From Perkinsus chesapeaki (Eukaryota > Perkinsozoa > Perkinsida > Perkinsidae): a DNA stretch of 64,000 nt. How positions within the stretch are numbered: position 1 is the first letter of the stretch; the number at the start of each line of letters is the position of its first letter. The position numbers and the translations under genes were made by a program. Of the stretch, positions 1-10,669 are shown piece after piece. The stretch spans positions 1 through 64,000 of the forward strand of contig JAAPAO010000140.1 of NCBI GenBank assembly GCA_013115145.1. The letters run 5' to 3'. Under the pieces are notes generated by a model. That model was not told where the DNA came from. It was given only the letters and a program-made list of their open reading frames with translations, and ran no database searches.

Positions 1-562
1 CTTTGTGGCTCTACTTGATGGAGTTTAACGTCGCTAATGATCGGTTTTACCTTCATTAACATGTTAACTCGAATAAGTAATCTTTATCTACAGTAATCGA
101 TGATGCTCAAATGATTAGCAGATGTCCTTAATCATCGCATGCATCATCCCTTGTCTGGTACACGGTCTGCAATCTTCTAACCCAGCTCATCATTCGGTGG
201 CTCGTCGACGACTTGCTGAATACATTCATAAAGTTGAAGCGGGGCATATAGAAAGAGTAGTCCCTTGCTGGTTACCTGCCTATCACTGCCTTTAGATAAA
301 TACGGGTTACGACTTGGTAGGGGATTCAGCTAGGCTCACTGATATTTCACGATGTATCTTTCACAATAGGTAGGTACCTGTACTGGTGGCACTATAACAC
401 TTTCACACGTGTCTGGTTTAAGCTTTGTAGAAATAAGCGCTATCGTGGTGTTGAGGACTGCAGCGTATTACGCAGTCCTGATTTAACTCTCGTAGCGGCT
501 GTTACCAGGTCAGGAGCATCTAAAGGGGTGATAGTATAATTATTGATGATAGCGAGGACGAC
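1..562. other. No gene recognised
   Basis: No open frame of useful length and no recognisable RNA gene or repeat on either strand. It may hold the upstream region or untranslated exons of the plus-strand frames that begin at 563. Confidence 0.4.
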
Positions 563-1358
563 ATGTACGTGTTCCCAAACATCGCCAACAAACCATCTGC
601 ATCGCACAACGCCCTCAAACCTCTCCAGAATTCAGCCATGGACAAGGTCTTCGAGCAGATCTATCGAAGACATGAAGATCTAACGAATGCTCGATACAGT
701 TGTTTATTCACAGTCACGCAGTACGAAGGGTATAATAAATTTGATCTATTGACGAAGGACTTCGAATCCAAACCTTCTACAGTGAGCTCTGATGCTCGGA
801 CGCTGGGATCTGTCTGCAGGTTTCGGCCCAATATAGAGTGGTTCTTGTGCTTACTAACAAAATGGAAGGACTCAAAATTGCCAAATTGGAGCTCATCACA
901 TATTCGTTACCAACGTGAGTTCATTGGCGGTGGTACCAGTCTAGAGATCTTGCTGTCACGTCAGAGTCGGCGTCCCAAGATTTAATATGAGCCTCTTGCG
1001 AGCTTGGGAGGCTTCGAGGCAGGAAGTATCTACAGTAGATCTTACTGTGGGAGATGAGGAGCTTAAGCGTCTCTGTGTCGACTATATGTCTTATCCGAAG
1101 CCTAGGGCACCAAATTGGAAACCAACACAGAAATGGTTCTTCGAGGACGCAGACGATATGAAAGATGAAATAATGCACCTAATTCGTTCGGTTACTAATA
1201 CCAGATTGCGGCTAGCAAGTTCAGGTGGTTGGACTAGAGATGTTCTCGAAATCCGAATTCATGAGCCAATTGGCCGGCGCAAGTGGCCGGTAGTTTACCA
1301 GGATCCCAATTATCATGCGGTGTGGTTGAAGGATGAGCTGTCACGGCTTACTGGTTGA
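563..1358 (+). CDS. Hypothetical protein, probably two or more exons
   Basis: Two plus-strand open stretches (563-985 and 987-1358) lie end to end. A likely splice donor (GTGAGT at about 915) sits just after a stretch reading VLVLTNKMEGLKIAKLELIT in another frame. The second stretch is rich in charged and Trp residues (PNWKPTQKWFFEDADD; RKWPVVYQDPNYHAVWL) and ends with a stop at 1358. I do not recognise a family. Codon use looks coding, but exon borders are not resolved. The gene could be a partial copy or an element-encoded gene. No signal peptide or membrane segment is visible. Confidence 0.35.
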
Positions 1359-1520
1359 TACAGCCTCAGCTGCATATGATGTTGTTGGTGTCATGTCCTT
1401 GATTACAGTAGTTGCGTTGGAGCGGATCTTGGTGGTGTTTGGATATATCTTTCAGGGCACAAGCGTGATAGAGGGTATCTCATGAATATATATTCATCAT
1501 ATAGTATCTTACGTTGATCC

Positions 1521-4500
1521 ATGCCATCTCCACGTAAAGGATCTACTCATCGTCTTCGGAATGATGACGAGGAACCGTCATCACCCCAAGTCGATTATGG
1601 TGAGGAGTGGGAGGAGATATATCGAGAAGAGGAGCAAGCAAGGATAGGTAATATGGGAAAGTATTACTGTAAATATTTACCACTATCGCCGTCCAAGACT
1701 TATACTCCCCCTAAGGCCATATATTCATGGTCCCAGTTGAGTGTCCAAAGTAGGATGAATATTATATAGGGGATGAAGTAGGGTCAATATTATATAGGGG
1801 ATGAAGTAGGGTCAATATTATATAGGGGATGAAGTAGGGTGAATATTATATAGGGGATGAAGTAGGGTCAATATTATATAGGGGATGAAGTAGGGTGAAT
1901 ATCGTATGGGGGATGAAGTAGGGTGAATATTATATAGGGGATGAAGTAGGGTGAATATCGTATGGGGGATGTAGTAGGGTGAATATCGTATGGGGGTGAA
2001 TAATTTAATTGTTAATATTAATAATCCAATTGCCTCGGGCGGCAAGTGAGGTAGTCGTTGTTTCAGCTGCTGGTCGGCCTAAGAAGAAGGCATCTTCTTC
2101 TAGTAGCCAAAAGCCTCGATTGAACCTCTGGGATGACTGTGAAAATATGCCTGGAGCCAAGCCGAATGCAACACCAGTACAGCGAGAGTGAGCTACCAGT
2201 GGATGATGGCCTTGGAGGCCGACTTGTTAAGTTTATCAGTAAGGTACTTTGAATCGAGATGCCTGAAGGTTTGGAAGGAGACAGCTAAGGAGAGTCAAGC
2301 GCACGAGGAGGAGCGGTCTCGTGAACTGGAGCTGGAGGAGGCGGAATGGTAGTAAGAGGAGTTACGGTAGTGCTTCGGGCTGAGACTGATGTTGTTGCTG
2401 TTGTAGTCTTGAGAACGAGATAACAGATTTGTTCGAGATGTTTCCTTTGCTGGATTCAGCTTTGATACAGGACATTTACCTTTGTAGCGAGAGGGACTGG
2501 GATGCCACCGTCGACACTTTATTGGTAAAGCCGGACGGGATAGAGGGTATTTTGGAGATGATGTCCTATTCTGCCATTTTGGCGTAGCTGTAAAAGGTTT
2601 TCACACAACAGGGACGGGATAACATGGTTTTTAGAGATGTTATCCAGTTGTCCCTGTTGTGGCAGTATTCTGATCGCTGCACAGATATCACTTTGCTGGC
2701 TTTAATCGACAGGCTGGTCGAAGGGAAGGAGGACTTGCCTGAATTCTATAATATAGAATGTCCTATATATGCGGAATGACCTGGTGATTGCATATTGGAT
2801 ATTGTTAACGACTCCCGCTCATCTAGAGGTCATGTGTTTTGAGCATCTGATGCTTAATGACATCCCCTAAACGGTGGATGTTTGATAATTTTGGAACAAC
2901 CTAATTAGGAGTTCTCTGAGCTAGTGCTGCTGCTGGCGAGGATATTTGAATTTCAGAAACTGAGTGGAGAGAATGACGGTCTCGATGCGAAAGTGAGCAA
3001 GCCGCCACCGAAGATGGACGACGAGAATGAATTCCCCCTCCTTATAGGGAGAGACGATTGGCAGGTGGGCGGCGGAGGCGCCTTAGTTGGATGGAGAGTA
3101 TTATCAGGTGGTCCCGCGATATATAATGGAGGAAGGCGCAGCGCCGTCGAAGCCGCCAGAATCATCTTACTTGGCGAAGGCGAAGGCCTCTTCTTCCGAC
3201 AAGACTGCAGAAAAACCTTAGCCCATATGTAGGGAACTTTGTATCTTTGCCTCGTTTCTACGGTTCTGATTTCATCTTCAAGAGGAATTGTGTTAACCTT
3301 AGTAATGAGACGGTGACAGCTGATCGAACATGGACGGGAGTGATGTCTCCTCGGGTACTGAGGGTGAATCGTCTGGTGATGAAGAGGAGATAACGTGGAA
3401 TGTTAACGAAAGAGAGAAACGTATAATACAGAAACCAGGTAGATCGAGCGGTAACAGGTTGGAGATATCGACCTGGCTTAGCGACTTCACGGGATGATGA
3501 TGAGTTTTGGAGCTCGACCTTGCATGACACTTGGGAGGAGGATCCGGATGATACAAGCATATCTTTCAACTCTGAGGACGAGGCGGATGAGCAATGGCAG
3601 GTAGCCACCACCCCATTCAAAAGTATCTTAGCTCGATGCTAGTAGGATGTGGGAGAATCTAGCATGTCCGATTCGGATTCGGTTGATGATGAGGATGCTG
3701 AGAGCGGCGTTGATGAAGCCAGTGATGATAGTTTGAAGAGGAGGCGTAAACCCAACAAGTAGGCGATACATTTACAGTATTACACTACTTCACCCACTGC
3801 TGCTGCGGCTGTTATTTTTAAACGTGGTTGCAGACTTATTGATGACATGTTAACGAATTCGTATTATGATTGTTACATTAATAATTATTCATCAACTTAC
3901 TTCTTCTTGGGTAGTAAAGTTGCCGCTTGTATCTCCCACGTATTTTTGTTTGAAGAAGGACCACTGCTTAGTAGTGTCCTACTGACGCTCTGGTAAAGCT
4001 CTTCGGTATACCTCTTTAAATTTGGCTGCCACATGCTTTATGCCATTCCGAAGCTCAAAGGATAATTGAAGGTATGTCGATCCAGAGTTGCAACCGAAAA
4101 AGAGGAAGACTGGTGTAAAGCAGCGAGCAAAGAAATCAGGGGAGATCAGTGGACCGTCCAGGGAGGAGACGTCTGATAACGGGTAGGTTTTAATGGACCG
4201 CGGAGCTTATCATAGAGTGTTCCGGTTAACAGGAAGTCTTCGCCACAGTCGAGGGGAGTGAGCACACGGGACACAACCCAAGCACAGACTGTAGATTCGA
4301 ATGTTAGAGAGGCTGATCGGCAACATACTCAGGCGGAGCGACGCAATCGACGAGGGAAAAAGGTGAAGAGTAAATGGCCAAGCTATGTGGGATCATCCAC
4401 ATGTCTAGTCGATGAGCAAGATTTTCAGGATGAGCTGATGCAGGAAGCTCGTGAAGTTGAGGTCTGGAATACCGGGCAGTTAACAAGTTATATTGCCTAC

Positions 4501-4605
4501 GAGAAGGAACTACAACAGACTGGACATCATCAAAGCTCCGCCGTTAAAGCCAGGAAGAAAGCACGAGAAACTGCCCCTTACATCCGATGGACCTCAAGCA
4601 GGTAA
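1521..4605 (+). CDS. Acidic multi-exon (or decaying) gene with a CUE-like domain
   Basis: A series of short plus-strand open stretches with similar acidic, Ser-rich composition runs from an ATG at 1521 to about 4605. The stretch 2411-2524 reads ITDLFEMFPLLDSALIQDIY and then ends in TVDTLL before a GT donor. This has the MFP motif, the hydrophobic spacing and the terminal di-leucine of a CUE domain, a roughly 40-residue ubiquitin-binding fold. Before it is a charged helix (2230-2350, ESQAHEEERSRELELEEAE). After it come very acidic exons (3331-3640, DDDEFWSS and EEDPDDTSISFNSEDEADEQ) and a basic stretch (4258-4605). CUE plus acidic tail recalls ASCC2-type proteins, but nothing else confirms that. 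Several joins need very short introns or frameshifts, so this may be one gene, two genes or a pseudogene. Confidence 0.35.
1751..1997. repeat. 28-bp tandem repeat, about 8.5 copies
   Basis: Units of 28 bp start near 1769, 1797, 1825, 1853, 1881, 1909, 1937 and 1965 (GGGGATGAAGTAGGGTSAAT plus an 8-bp variable end). They differ mainly by C/G at one site and by ATTATATA versus ATCGTATG at the end; the CGTATG form is commoner toward the 3' side. The long minus-strand frame across it (1818-2045) is only a product of the repeat. It lies between two candidate exons of the acidic gene, so it may be intronic. Confidence 0.9.
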
Positions 4606-5130
4606 GCAGCCTCTCGCATCTTCTTATGTGAACGAGTCTCGGCAGCTCCTCGGATGGACACGGGGCAGTGGAGGTGTTATCCTTCCATAACGGAGCGACA
4701 AGCTCAGCCATCTCCCCACCGACGGTAGGGCAGGTGACGGAGCCGGACCAGACAGGGCCTTGGAAATATCGGGAACCTCTGACGAATGAGAAGTAGCCAT
4801 CATCCCATGTGCGCGCTATTAGTATGTATTCAGATTTAATACGATTCAAGAGTACCAGAGCCTCCGACAGAAAGGTAAGGAAAGGGAGCTGTCAGAGTTT
4901 CGCCGGGCTTTGGAAGCTCTGGAAGCTTTCTGTCCAAATGGTTGAAGTTGCTAGTTGATGTGCTGTTGCGTTAAACTTTTATGTGGGGTTGTCGAACAGA
5001 GCGTACGGTTCCTGTGAGGCGGCGAGTAGCTCAATCGGTCCAGATTGGGAAGGACTGATGAGAACTCTATCCAACACAACACGCTCTTTTCACATAAGAC
5101 ATCGGTTATACATACTAGAGGGACAAGCTG

Positions 5131-6405
5131 TTAAAGAGGAAGACGTAAGTAGATGTTTAGCGCATTCACACAAGCTTCGGACCATCTACGGAGCCTGCCT
5201 TCCTCCGAGAAGTAACTCTGGAAGTTGAACCGATGTTGACATGGCCGAACAGCACTTTTAGGGAAGTAGAGTAGTTTTTTGGACAAGTCAAAGCCAATCC
5301 TGTAAGCTTTGAATAGTGGCCAACCCAGAAGAGGGCATTTACCATCGGGAACAGGCCCAATGGCCAGTTTGCACTGGACGTCATCACAGTCCCTAAGATA
5401 GTGTTTGGGCTCAATGCTGAGGTCAATGCAGCCTGCCCATGCTCCAATACAGTACACAATAGTGGGCAGATATTTCACATGCTCTTTCCGCACAAGCATA
5501 AAACCACTCTTTGGATCTTTCACCATCAGCTTCTTACCGGTCCTTGGCACCGGTACAGCATCGGTTCGATTTGCCATTTCCACCATTACTTGGTCGATCT
5601 GATCGAAGATAGGTAGTGGTACGTCGATAACGGTCGCACCAGAGTCCACGACAACGAGTTCCATGTCGCCGTATCTGCGGATGTTATCCCCTCTGTCTGC
5701 ATATGATTTATCATCACTGTCAACAATCGTGACCATTGGTACCGGTATAGAAGTCTTACGGTGATAGGCATATCGACGACCATGGTCCATTCTCAGAGGG
5801 TGGCTATCCACCAGTTGCGCATTCCCTATCGATAGTACACCAGACATGGTATGATTAGGGCCGTTGATATCAATCGAGTATTGAAGATTAGAGATGATGC
5901 CCCGTCGCTTTAACTGCTCTAGAGCCGTTTCAGGTAGGTATCTCCTACCAAAAGATAGACCTAGAAAACCCTGAGGCGTGCAGTTGTTGTCACTGTGGTT
6001 GATCGCCAATCCTATGGTGAAATGCTTTATTATTATACTTCCGATGGTGAGTGTAAGGCTATGCTCCACGTACTCGTACACGCCCCCAGTCTCGTAGGGA
6101 ACCGTCCATCGCTTCCTCTCGAGAATATCATTACAGGGATTCTCAATAGGGCAAAAGTAACACCCTGAAAGAAGTCTACTGCAACTCCCTTCTCCATTCT
6201 TTTTCTCGTAAGAAGGGCCGTGTATAACAAAGCTCCTAGCCGTGCCCGTGTCCATAATAACGTTAGTTTTTTGCCCGTCCAAAGTGAGAGGTATATATCC
6301 TTCTGTTATAGGTAAGGTTATCACCTCAGCGATGCTAGCCTTCGCCGACAGTGTGAGTACGATGCAGCTGGAACGCATAAATAGGGAAAGTAAACTTCCT
6401 AACAT
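5131..6405 (-). CDS. Secreted pepsin-family (A1) aspartic protease, copy 1
   Basis: An intronless frame of about 424 residues. The open frame extends upstream only through a TTG codon, so I take the ATG at 6405, which opens a hydrophobic signal peptide. Catalytic Asp residues are D52 (MDTGTARSF) and D254 (VVDSGATVIDVP), one per lobe, as in pepsins. The usual DTGSxxLW is changed to DTGTARSF. A Cys cluster C-x6-C-x2-C-x5-C (CSRLLSGCYFCPIENPC) follows the first active-site loop and is shared with the two neighbours. There is no clear prosegment between signal peptide and mature start. Expected to be a secreted or vacuolar endopeptidase. It lies about 130 bp downstream of copy 2 on the same strand; the array arose by tandem duplication. 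Confidence 0.9.
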   Translation of the reverse strand: MLGSLLSLFMRSSCIVLTLSAKASIAEVITLPITEGYIPLTLDGQKTNVIMDTGTARSFVIHGPSYEKKNGEGSCSRLLSGCYFCPIENPCNDILERKRWTVPYETGGVYEYVEHSLTLTIGSIIIKHFTIGLAINHSDNNCTPQGFLGLSFGRRYLPETALEQLKRRGIISNLQYSIDINGPNHTMSGVLSIGNAQLVDSHPLRMDHGRRYAYHRKTSIPVPMVTIVDSDDKSYADRGDNIRRYGDMELVVVDSGATVIDVPLPIFDQIDQVMVEMANRTDAVPVPRTGKKLMVKDPKSGFMLVRKEHVKYLPTIVYCIGAWAGCIDLSIEPKHYLRDCDDVQCKLAIGPVPDGKCPLLGWPLFKAYRIGFDLSKKLLYFPKSAVRPCQHRFNFQSYFSEEGRLRRWSEACVNALNIYLRLPL

Positions 6406-6536
6406 CCTCGAGTTCACCGCGCAAACTCCACGCCCCAATATTTATCACGCGACCTCTGCTTCGATTCTCTTAAATTGCACATCTGTTATACATATGGATT
6501 TAACAATATAGTATAGAATCGAAAACACTCAATGCA

Positions 6537-7730
6537 CTACATCGCTGACAGACGCTGTTTCCGTCTGATAATTGATTTGATCAAGCTTGGTAGACGTCGA
6601 AGTATCCGCCTGGAAGTGGAAAAGTAAAGCTGCTCGCTAGACAGATCAAAACCAACCGTGTAAGCCCTGAACATGGGCTTACCCAAGCAGAGGAATTCGT
6701 CATCGGGAATACGACCAAGTGCCAATGTACACTCATTGTCATCGCAAGTACCAATATAGTGTTTGGGTTCAACTTTGAGCTCAATGCAGTCCGCCTGTCC
6801 TCCAATACAATACACGATAGTGGGGAGGTATTTGACATACTTCTTCCGCACAAGGACCCAACCACTTTTTGCGTCCTCCCATATTATTTTATTATCACCA
6901 GTGGCAAATCTCGATTTGGCCGACAGTTCTGCCATTTTTTCAGTAATTAGATCGAAGCTTGATGCTGGAATGTCGATTAGTGTCGCGCCGGAGTCCACAA
7001 CACCAGTAATGGTATCTCCTATAGCGTATTCAGATCTACCAGCTGAATATACTCTGCCGGTAGGATCAGAGAACGTTACCGCCGATACCATCACAGCAGC
7101 CTTCCTGCCAATCGAGCCAGGTTCTCGACGGTCCATATAAATCGCCTGGCCGTCGATTGGTCTTCCATCTCCAATTCGCAGCATTCCAGTCGCATCCGGT
7201 TTGCGTTCTTCAATATGAATTGAGTAAACGAGATCTGAGATGACGGCTCTTCTCTTGAGTTGTTCCAAGAATGTTTCTGGAATGTCGCCCCGGCCGAAAG
7301 AAAGGCCTAGAAGCCCTTTGGGTGGATACCGCAAACTTGAAGTTGAGCTGTACTGGAGTACCAAACCAATTTTGAAATCCTCTATTATCCTAGTCCCGAT
7401 GGTGAGTGCAACGGAATGCTCCACGTACTCGTACACGTATCCATCTCCGAAGACGGCAACCCATCCCTTCCTTTGGAGAATATCGTTGCAGGACTTACCC
7501 GGAGGACAGAAGTAACACCCTGCAAAAAGTTCTTCGCAGCTCCCATGCCCGTTGATAGCCTCGTAAGAAGGACCATATATGGCAAAGCTCCTAGCACTTC
7601 CAGTGTCCATATGAAAGTTAAGGGCCTGCCCGTCGAGACCAAGAGACACACATCCTCTCCTTATAGGTAGACTTATCGAATCAGTGCTGACCAAGGTGGG
7701 CGGATAGAATATGAGGAATAAGAGATACAT
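6537..7730 (-). CDS. Secreted pepsin-family (A1) aspartic protease, copy 2
   Basis: An intronless frame of 397 residues from an ATG at 7730, with a short hydrophobic leader (MYLLFLIFYPPTLVS). Catalytic Asp residues are D42 (HMDTGSARSF) and D246 (VVDSGATLIDIP). It has the same Cys cluster as its neighbours (CEELFAGCYFCPPGKSC) and the shared C-terminal blocks VKYLPTIVYCIG and VEPKHYIGTCDD. It is clearly paralogous to copies 1 and 3 along its whole length. Both lobes and both active-site motifs are intact, so the enzyme should be active. A role in digesting host or environmental protein is inferred from the secretion signal only. Confidence 0.9.
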   Translation of the reverse strand: MYLLFLIFYPPTLVSTDSISLPIRRGCVSLGLDGQALNFHMDTGSARSFAIYGPSYEAINGHGSCEELFAGCYFCPPGKSCNDILQRKGWVAVFGDGYVYEYVEHSVALTIGTRIIEDFKIGLVLQYSSTSSLRYPPKGLLGLSFGRGDIPETFLEQLKRRAVISDLVYSIHIEERKPDATGMLRIGDGRPIDGQAIYMDRREPGSIGRKAAVMVSAVTFSDPTGRVYSAGRSEYAIGDTITGVVDSGATLIDIPASSFDLITEKMAELSAKSRFATGDNKIIWEDAKSGWVLVRKKYVKYLPTIVYCIGGQADCIELKVEPKHYIGTCDDNECTLALGRIPDDEFLCLGKPMFRAYTVGFDLSSEQLYFSTSRRILRRLPSLIKSIIRRKQRLSAM

Positions 7731-8778
7731 GAATTAAAACGAGAAAACCTAAAACCATGAAAGATATTCCCATAAGACCGTCCCCGAAGAAGGAGTCAGC
7801 CTGATACTTCGTACGGGATGGTGATTTATGGGGGCAGAGCTTTGATGACCAAAATCGCCCCGCTCATGCCACGAGCCAATTGGAGCCGGAAACAAGTCGA
7901 ATGCTCAAGTCAGCTTAGTTCATACTTTAGAGAAAAAAGGTGCATGCGCCCAAAAATAAGCGACATTCACCCCGTCTCCCTTTCGCATTCTTGATTTCTT
8001 TCGTATTCTTCATACTGGAACAGCCCGCGTCTCGTAGTAATTCAACTCTTGTCATGTGAGAGTCTCACAGTACTACAGTACACGGATGTAGATGATAAGC
8101 GCACAGTGAGCACTTCCGCAACAGTCTGTAGTACTGCCATTTGCCGGAAACTCCCATTTCCCTGTCATTCAGACAGACTCGACATTAATAGGGCACCTTC
8201 AAGTTGAGGGCCTCAACCGTTCTTAGTGAGAACTTCTTACGGAATCAAACGGGAGTCCTCTCTTTCAACTTCTCCCTCAGTGAGTGACACTTTGTCGTGG
8301 TCGATTGCTCCCTAAATGGACATAGTTGCCCCAGGAATCATCGGTGAAGATTGCCGGACAATATTACTCGAACAGATTGTTAGGTTTATGCAGGTTGGTA
8401 AAAGTACCATATAGTTGATATTTTAGGATAGAACTAACGGACTGGTTACAGTTTGTTCCTCCCGTTGACATTAACGAAGGGGTTGAAAGAACAGCCGTTG
8501 ACATTATACTCTTACCTTGTCAACGTGACACCCAGAACAGCCTGCGATAACCAAGTAAGGCGTCCCTGCTGAAATCCCTGTAAAAACACATCAACTACCT
8601 CCCGAGTCAAGGATTTTGACATGTATCTATGACGTATACGTACATGTCGAACATATATTCTCAAACACAAAATAAAGATGGAACATTAACGATCAGCACA
8701 TCCATATGCAGTTACAGGTCATGACAGGGTTTACAATAATAAAAAGTATCGTGTAGCAGCCGCGACATCAGAATCAAC
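7731..8778. other. Spacer between protease copies 2 and 3
   Basis: About 1 kb without a supported gene. It must hold the promoter of copy 2 and the 3' end of copy 3. No repeat or RNA gene is seen. Confidence 0.5.
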
Positions 8779-9939
8779 TCAATTGCCTTCTGCAGGCAAT
8801 TCTACGCCGGGCTCGATAGCTGTGAAACTGAATCGCTCTCTAGATAAGTCGAACCCAATCGCGTAAGCTCGAAATAGAGGCTGACCCAGGCCAAGGGCTC
8901 TGCGGTTTGGAATACGGGCAACGGCTAGAAAACAATAACCCCTGTTGCAATTCTGAATATAATGCTTAGGCTGTATTCTGAGCTGAATACAGTCTGGTCC
9001 CTCTCCAATACAGTACACAATATCAGGGAGGTACTTGGCATGTTTATCGCGGACGACTACCCAACCACAATTATCCTCCCATATTATCTCCTTGTGGCCT
9101 CTATCACCCACAGATATCTTGCTACCCTCTTGAGTTAGCGAATCTATCATAACTAGGTTAATTAAATCGAACACACTTGCAGGCACGTCGATAACACCCA
9201 GACCGCTATCTACGAGCATGGGTGTGCTATCTCCAGCTGTAGCACCCTCCACTGCGGCGTGTAGATGGAGTACTCCTTGGATATCAACGAGTTGGATCAT
9301 TGATAGTGGTACAGCAGGCTTCCGATGGAGTTCTGGGGGTCGCCGTGGATCCATCTTCACCGACTCTCCGCCCACCAGTTGCGCATCGCCCAACGATAGT
9401 ACACCAGACGTGCTGCCCATGGGGCCTTTGATATGAATTGCGTACACGAGATCGGCGATAATGCCGCGTCTTTTTAACTGCTCCAATACGGTTTCTGGTA
9501 GGGATCTTCTACCGAACGACAGACCTAGGTAACCGTGAGGCTCACAGCGCACCCCGCTGTGCTTGATCGCCAGTCCGAACGTGAAATCCTTTATCACCGC
9601 CGCCCCGATAGTGAGGGTAAGAGTATGCTCCACGTATTCGTATTCTCCGCTTCCGAACGCAACTCTCCAGCGCTTTCTCTGTAGGATATCTTCGCATGGG
9701 TTCTCGCGAGGGCAAAAATAGCATCCCGAGCGAAGTTTACCACAACTCCCTTCCCCGTTGAGCCTTTCGTATGAAGGGCCATGTATGGCAAAACTTCTGG
9801 CGGTGCCTGTATCCACGAGAAGGTCATTTTTCTGCCCATCCAAGCCCAGAGATATAAATTCCTCCACTACGGGCAAAACCAAAGCCTCAGCGACGACGAC
9901 GCGGCTCAGAGGGGTCAAGAGGACGAGAGTAGAATACAT
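8779..9939 (-). CDS. Secreted pepsin-family aspartic protease, copy 3 (altered second active-site motif)
   Basis: An intronless frame of 386 residues from an ATG at 9939, with a hydrophobic N-terminus. The first catalytic Asp is D43 (LVDTGTARSF). The second lobe keeps D244 but the motif is DSGLGVIDVP instead of DSGATVIDVP in the other copies: the Thr/Ser that normally follows Asp-Ser-Gly and hydrogen-bonds near the catalytic Asp is missing. The Cys cluster (CGKLRSGCYFCPRENPC) and C-terminal blocks are kept. The open frame is full length with no stop, so the gene is under some selection. It may have reduced or altered activity, or be a non-catalytic binding protein. Confidence 0.88.
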   Translation of the reverse strand: MYSTLVLLTPLSRVVVAEALVLPVVEEFISLGLDGQKNDLLVDTGTARSFAIHGPSYERLNGEGSCGKLRSGCYFCPRENPCEDILQRKRWRVAFGSGEYEYVEHTLTLTIGAAVIKDFTFGLAIKHSGVRCEPHGYLGLSFGRRSLPETVLEQLKRRGIIADLVYAIHIKGPMGSTSGVLSLGDAQLVGGESVKMDPRRPPELHRKPAVPLSMIQLVDIQGVLHLHAAVEGATAGDSTPMLVDSGLGVIDVPASVFDLINLVMIDSLTQEGSKISVGDRGHKEIIWEDNCGWVVVRDKHAKYLPDIVYCIGEGPDCIQLRIQPKHYIQNCNRGYCFLAVARIPNRRALGLGQPLFRAYAIGFDLSRERFSFTAIEPGVELPAEGN

Positions 9940-10464
9940 AAACGAGTAAACTGAACTTCAGTGTATCTGCGCGTGAGCTTCTACTCTGCATTTTCGACGC
10001 TTTCAGAGCAACGCTATGGCATTTGGTGCTCAGCTAAACCGTGCTTAGTGACAATGAGTCGGTGCTCAATAGCTACACACCTCCTTATTTCTGGGTAACA
10101 TGGAAGCGCTCTCCCGCTCGACGTGCAACGATGGTGTCTCGTCTCCATTGTTCAGCCTATCACGTGTCTCCCGGACTGCACTGTCTCTTCTCGTGCGAGT
10201 GGAATACGGAGACCAAGATTTCGGCAAGATGCTTGCCTGCATGGTCTACGCGACGTTTCTGACATTGCCAGTGCTACAACGGAGCTTCAGGAGTTATTCG
10301 TGTACATGCGAAAGAAGTGGCCTGCGTAGCTACTGAGCGGTCTCGAAACGGTTTTTCATATTTTCTGGCGGACTGAGTGTGTTACAAGCAAACCAGTAGG
10401 ATCATCCAACTAGGACGGGGAATCTAGCCCATGTGAATGTTTTCGGATCAGCGTGTTTCTGGGG

Positions 10465-10513
10465 TAGCTAGAAATCTCGAAATATCAGCCTGGTATTTCG
10501 AGATTTCTGGCTA
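10465..10513. repeat. Inverted repeat, 20-bp arms, 9-bp loop
   Basis: Left arm TAGCTAGAAATCTCGAAATA (10465-10484) and right arm TATTTCGAGATTTCTGGCTA (10494-10513) are reverse complements with one mismatch. It sits just beside the protease relic. It could be a transcript hairpin or the scar of a small element. Confidence 0.75.
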
Positions 10514-10546
10514 CTCTGAATACGTAGAATATCTGAATAGCATTCG

Positions 10547-10665
10547 TTTGTTCGTGTCGAAACCCCCTGAAGAAATATCGATAGTAATCGCACCAGAGTC
10601 AACGATGGAGGTTATGCTCGCTATCCTCTCCACCAGAATAGTTGACCATGTCATCTGAATCCGAT
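10547..10665 (-). pseudogene. Relic of a fourth aspartic protease (second active-site loop only)
   Basis: Read on the minus strand, this stretch gives ITSIVDSGAITIDISSGGFD, which aligns to the second catalytic loop of copies 1-3 (TGVVDSGATLIDIPASSFDL). No first lobe or C-terminal blocks are found nearby, so only a fragment survives. It extends the array to four copies and shows loss as well as gain. Confidence 0.7.
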
Positions 10666-10669
10666 CAGT

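Noticed and set aside
1818-2045. Minus-strand open frame rich in Ile/Pro/Ser-Pro.
   Set aside because: It is only the 28-bp tandem repeat read in three rotating frames.
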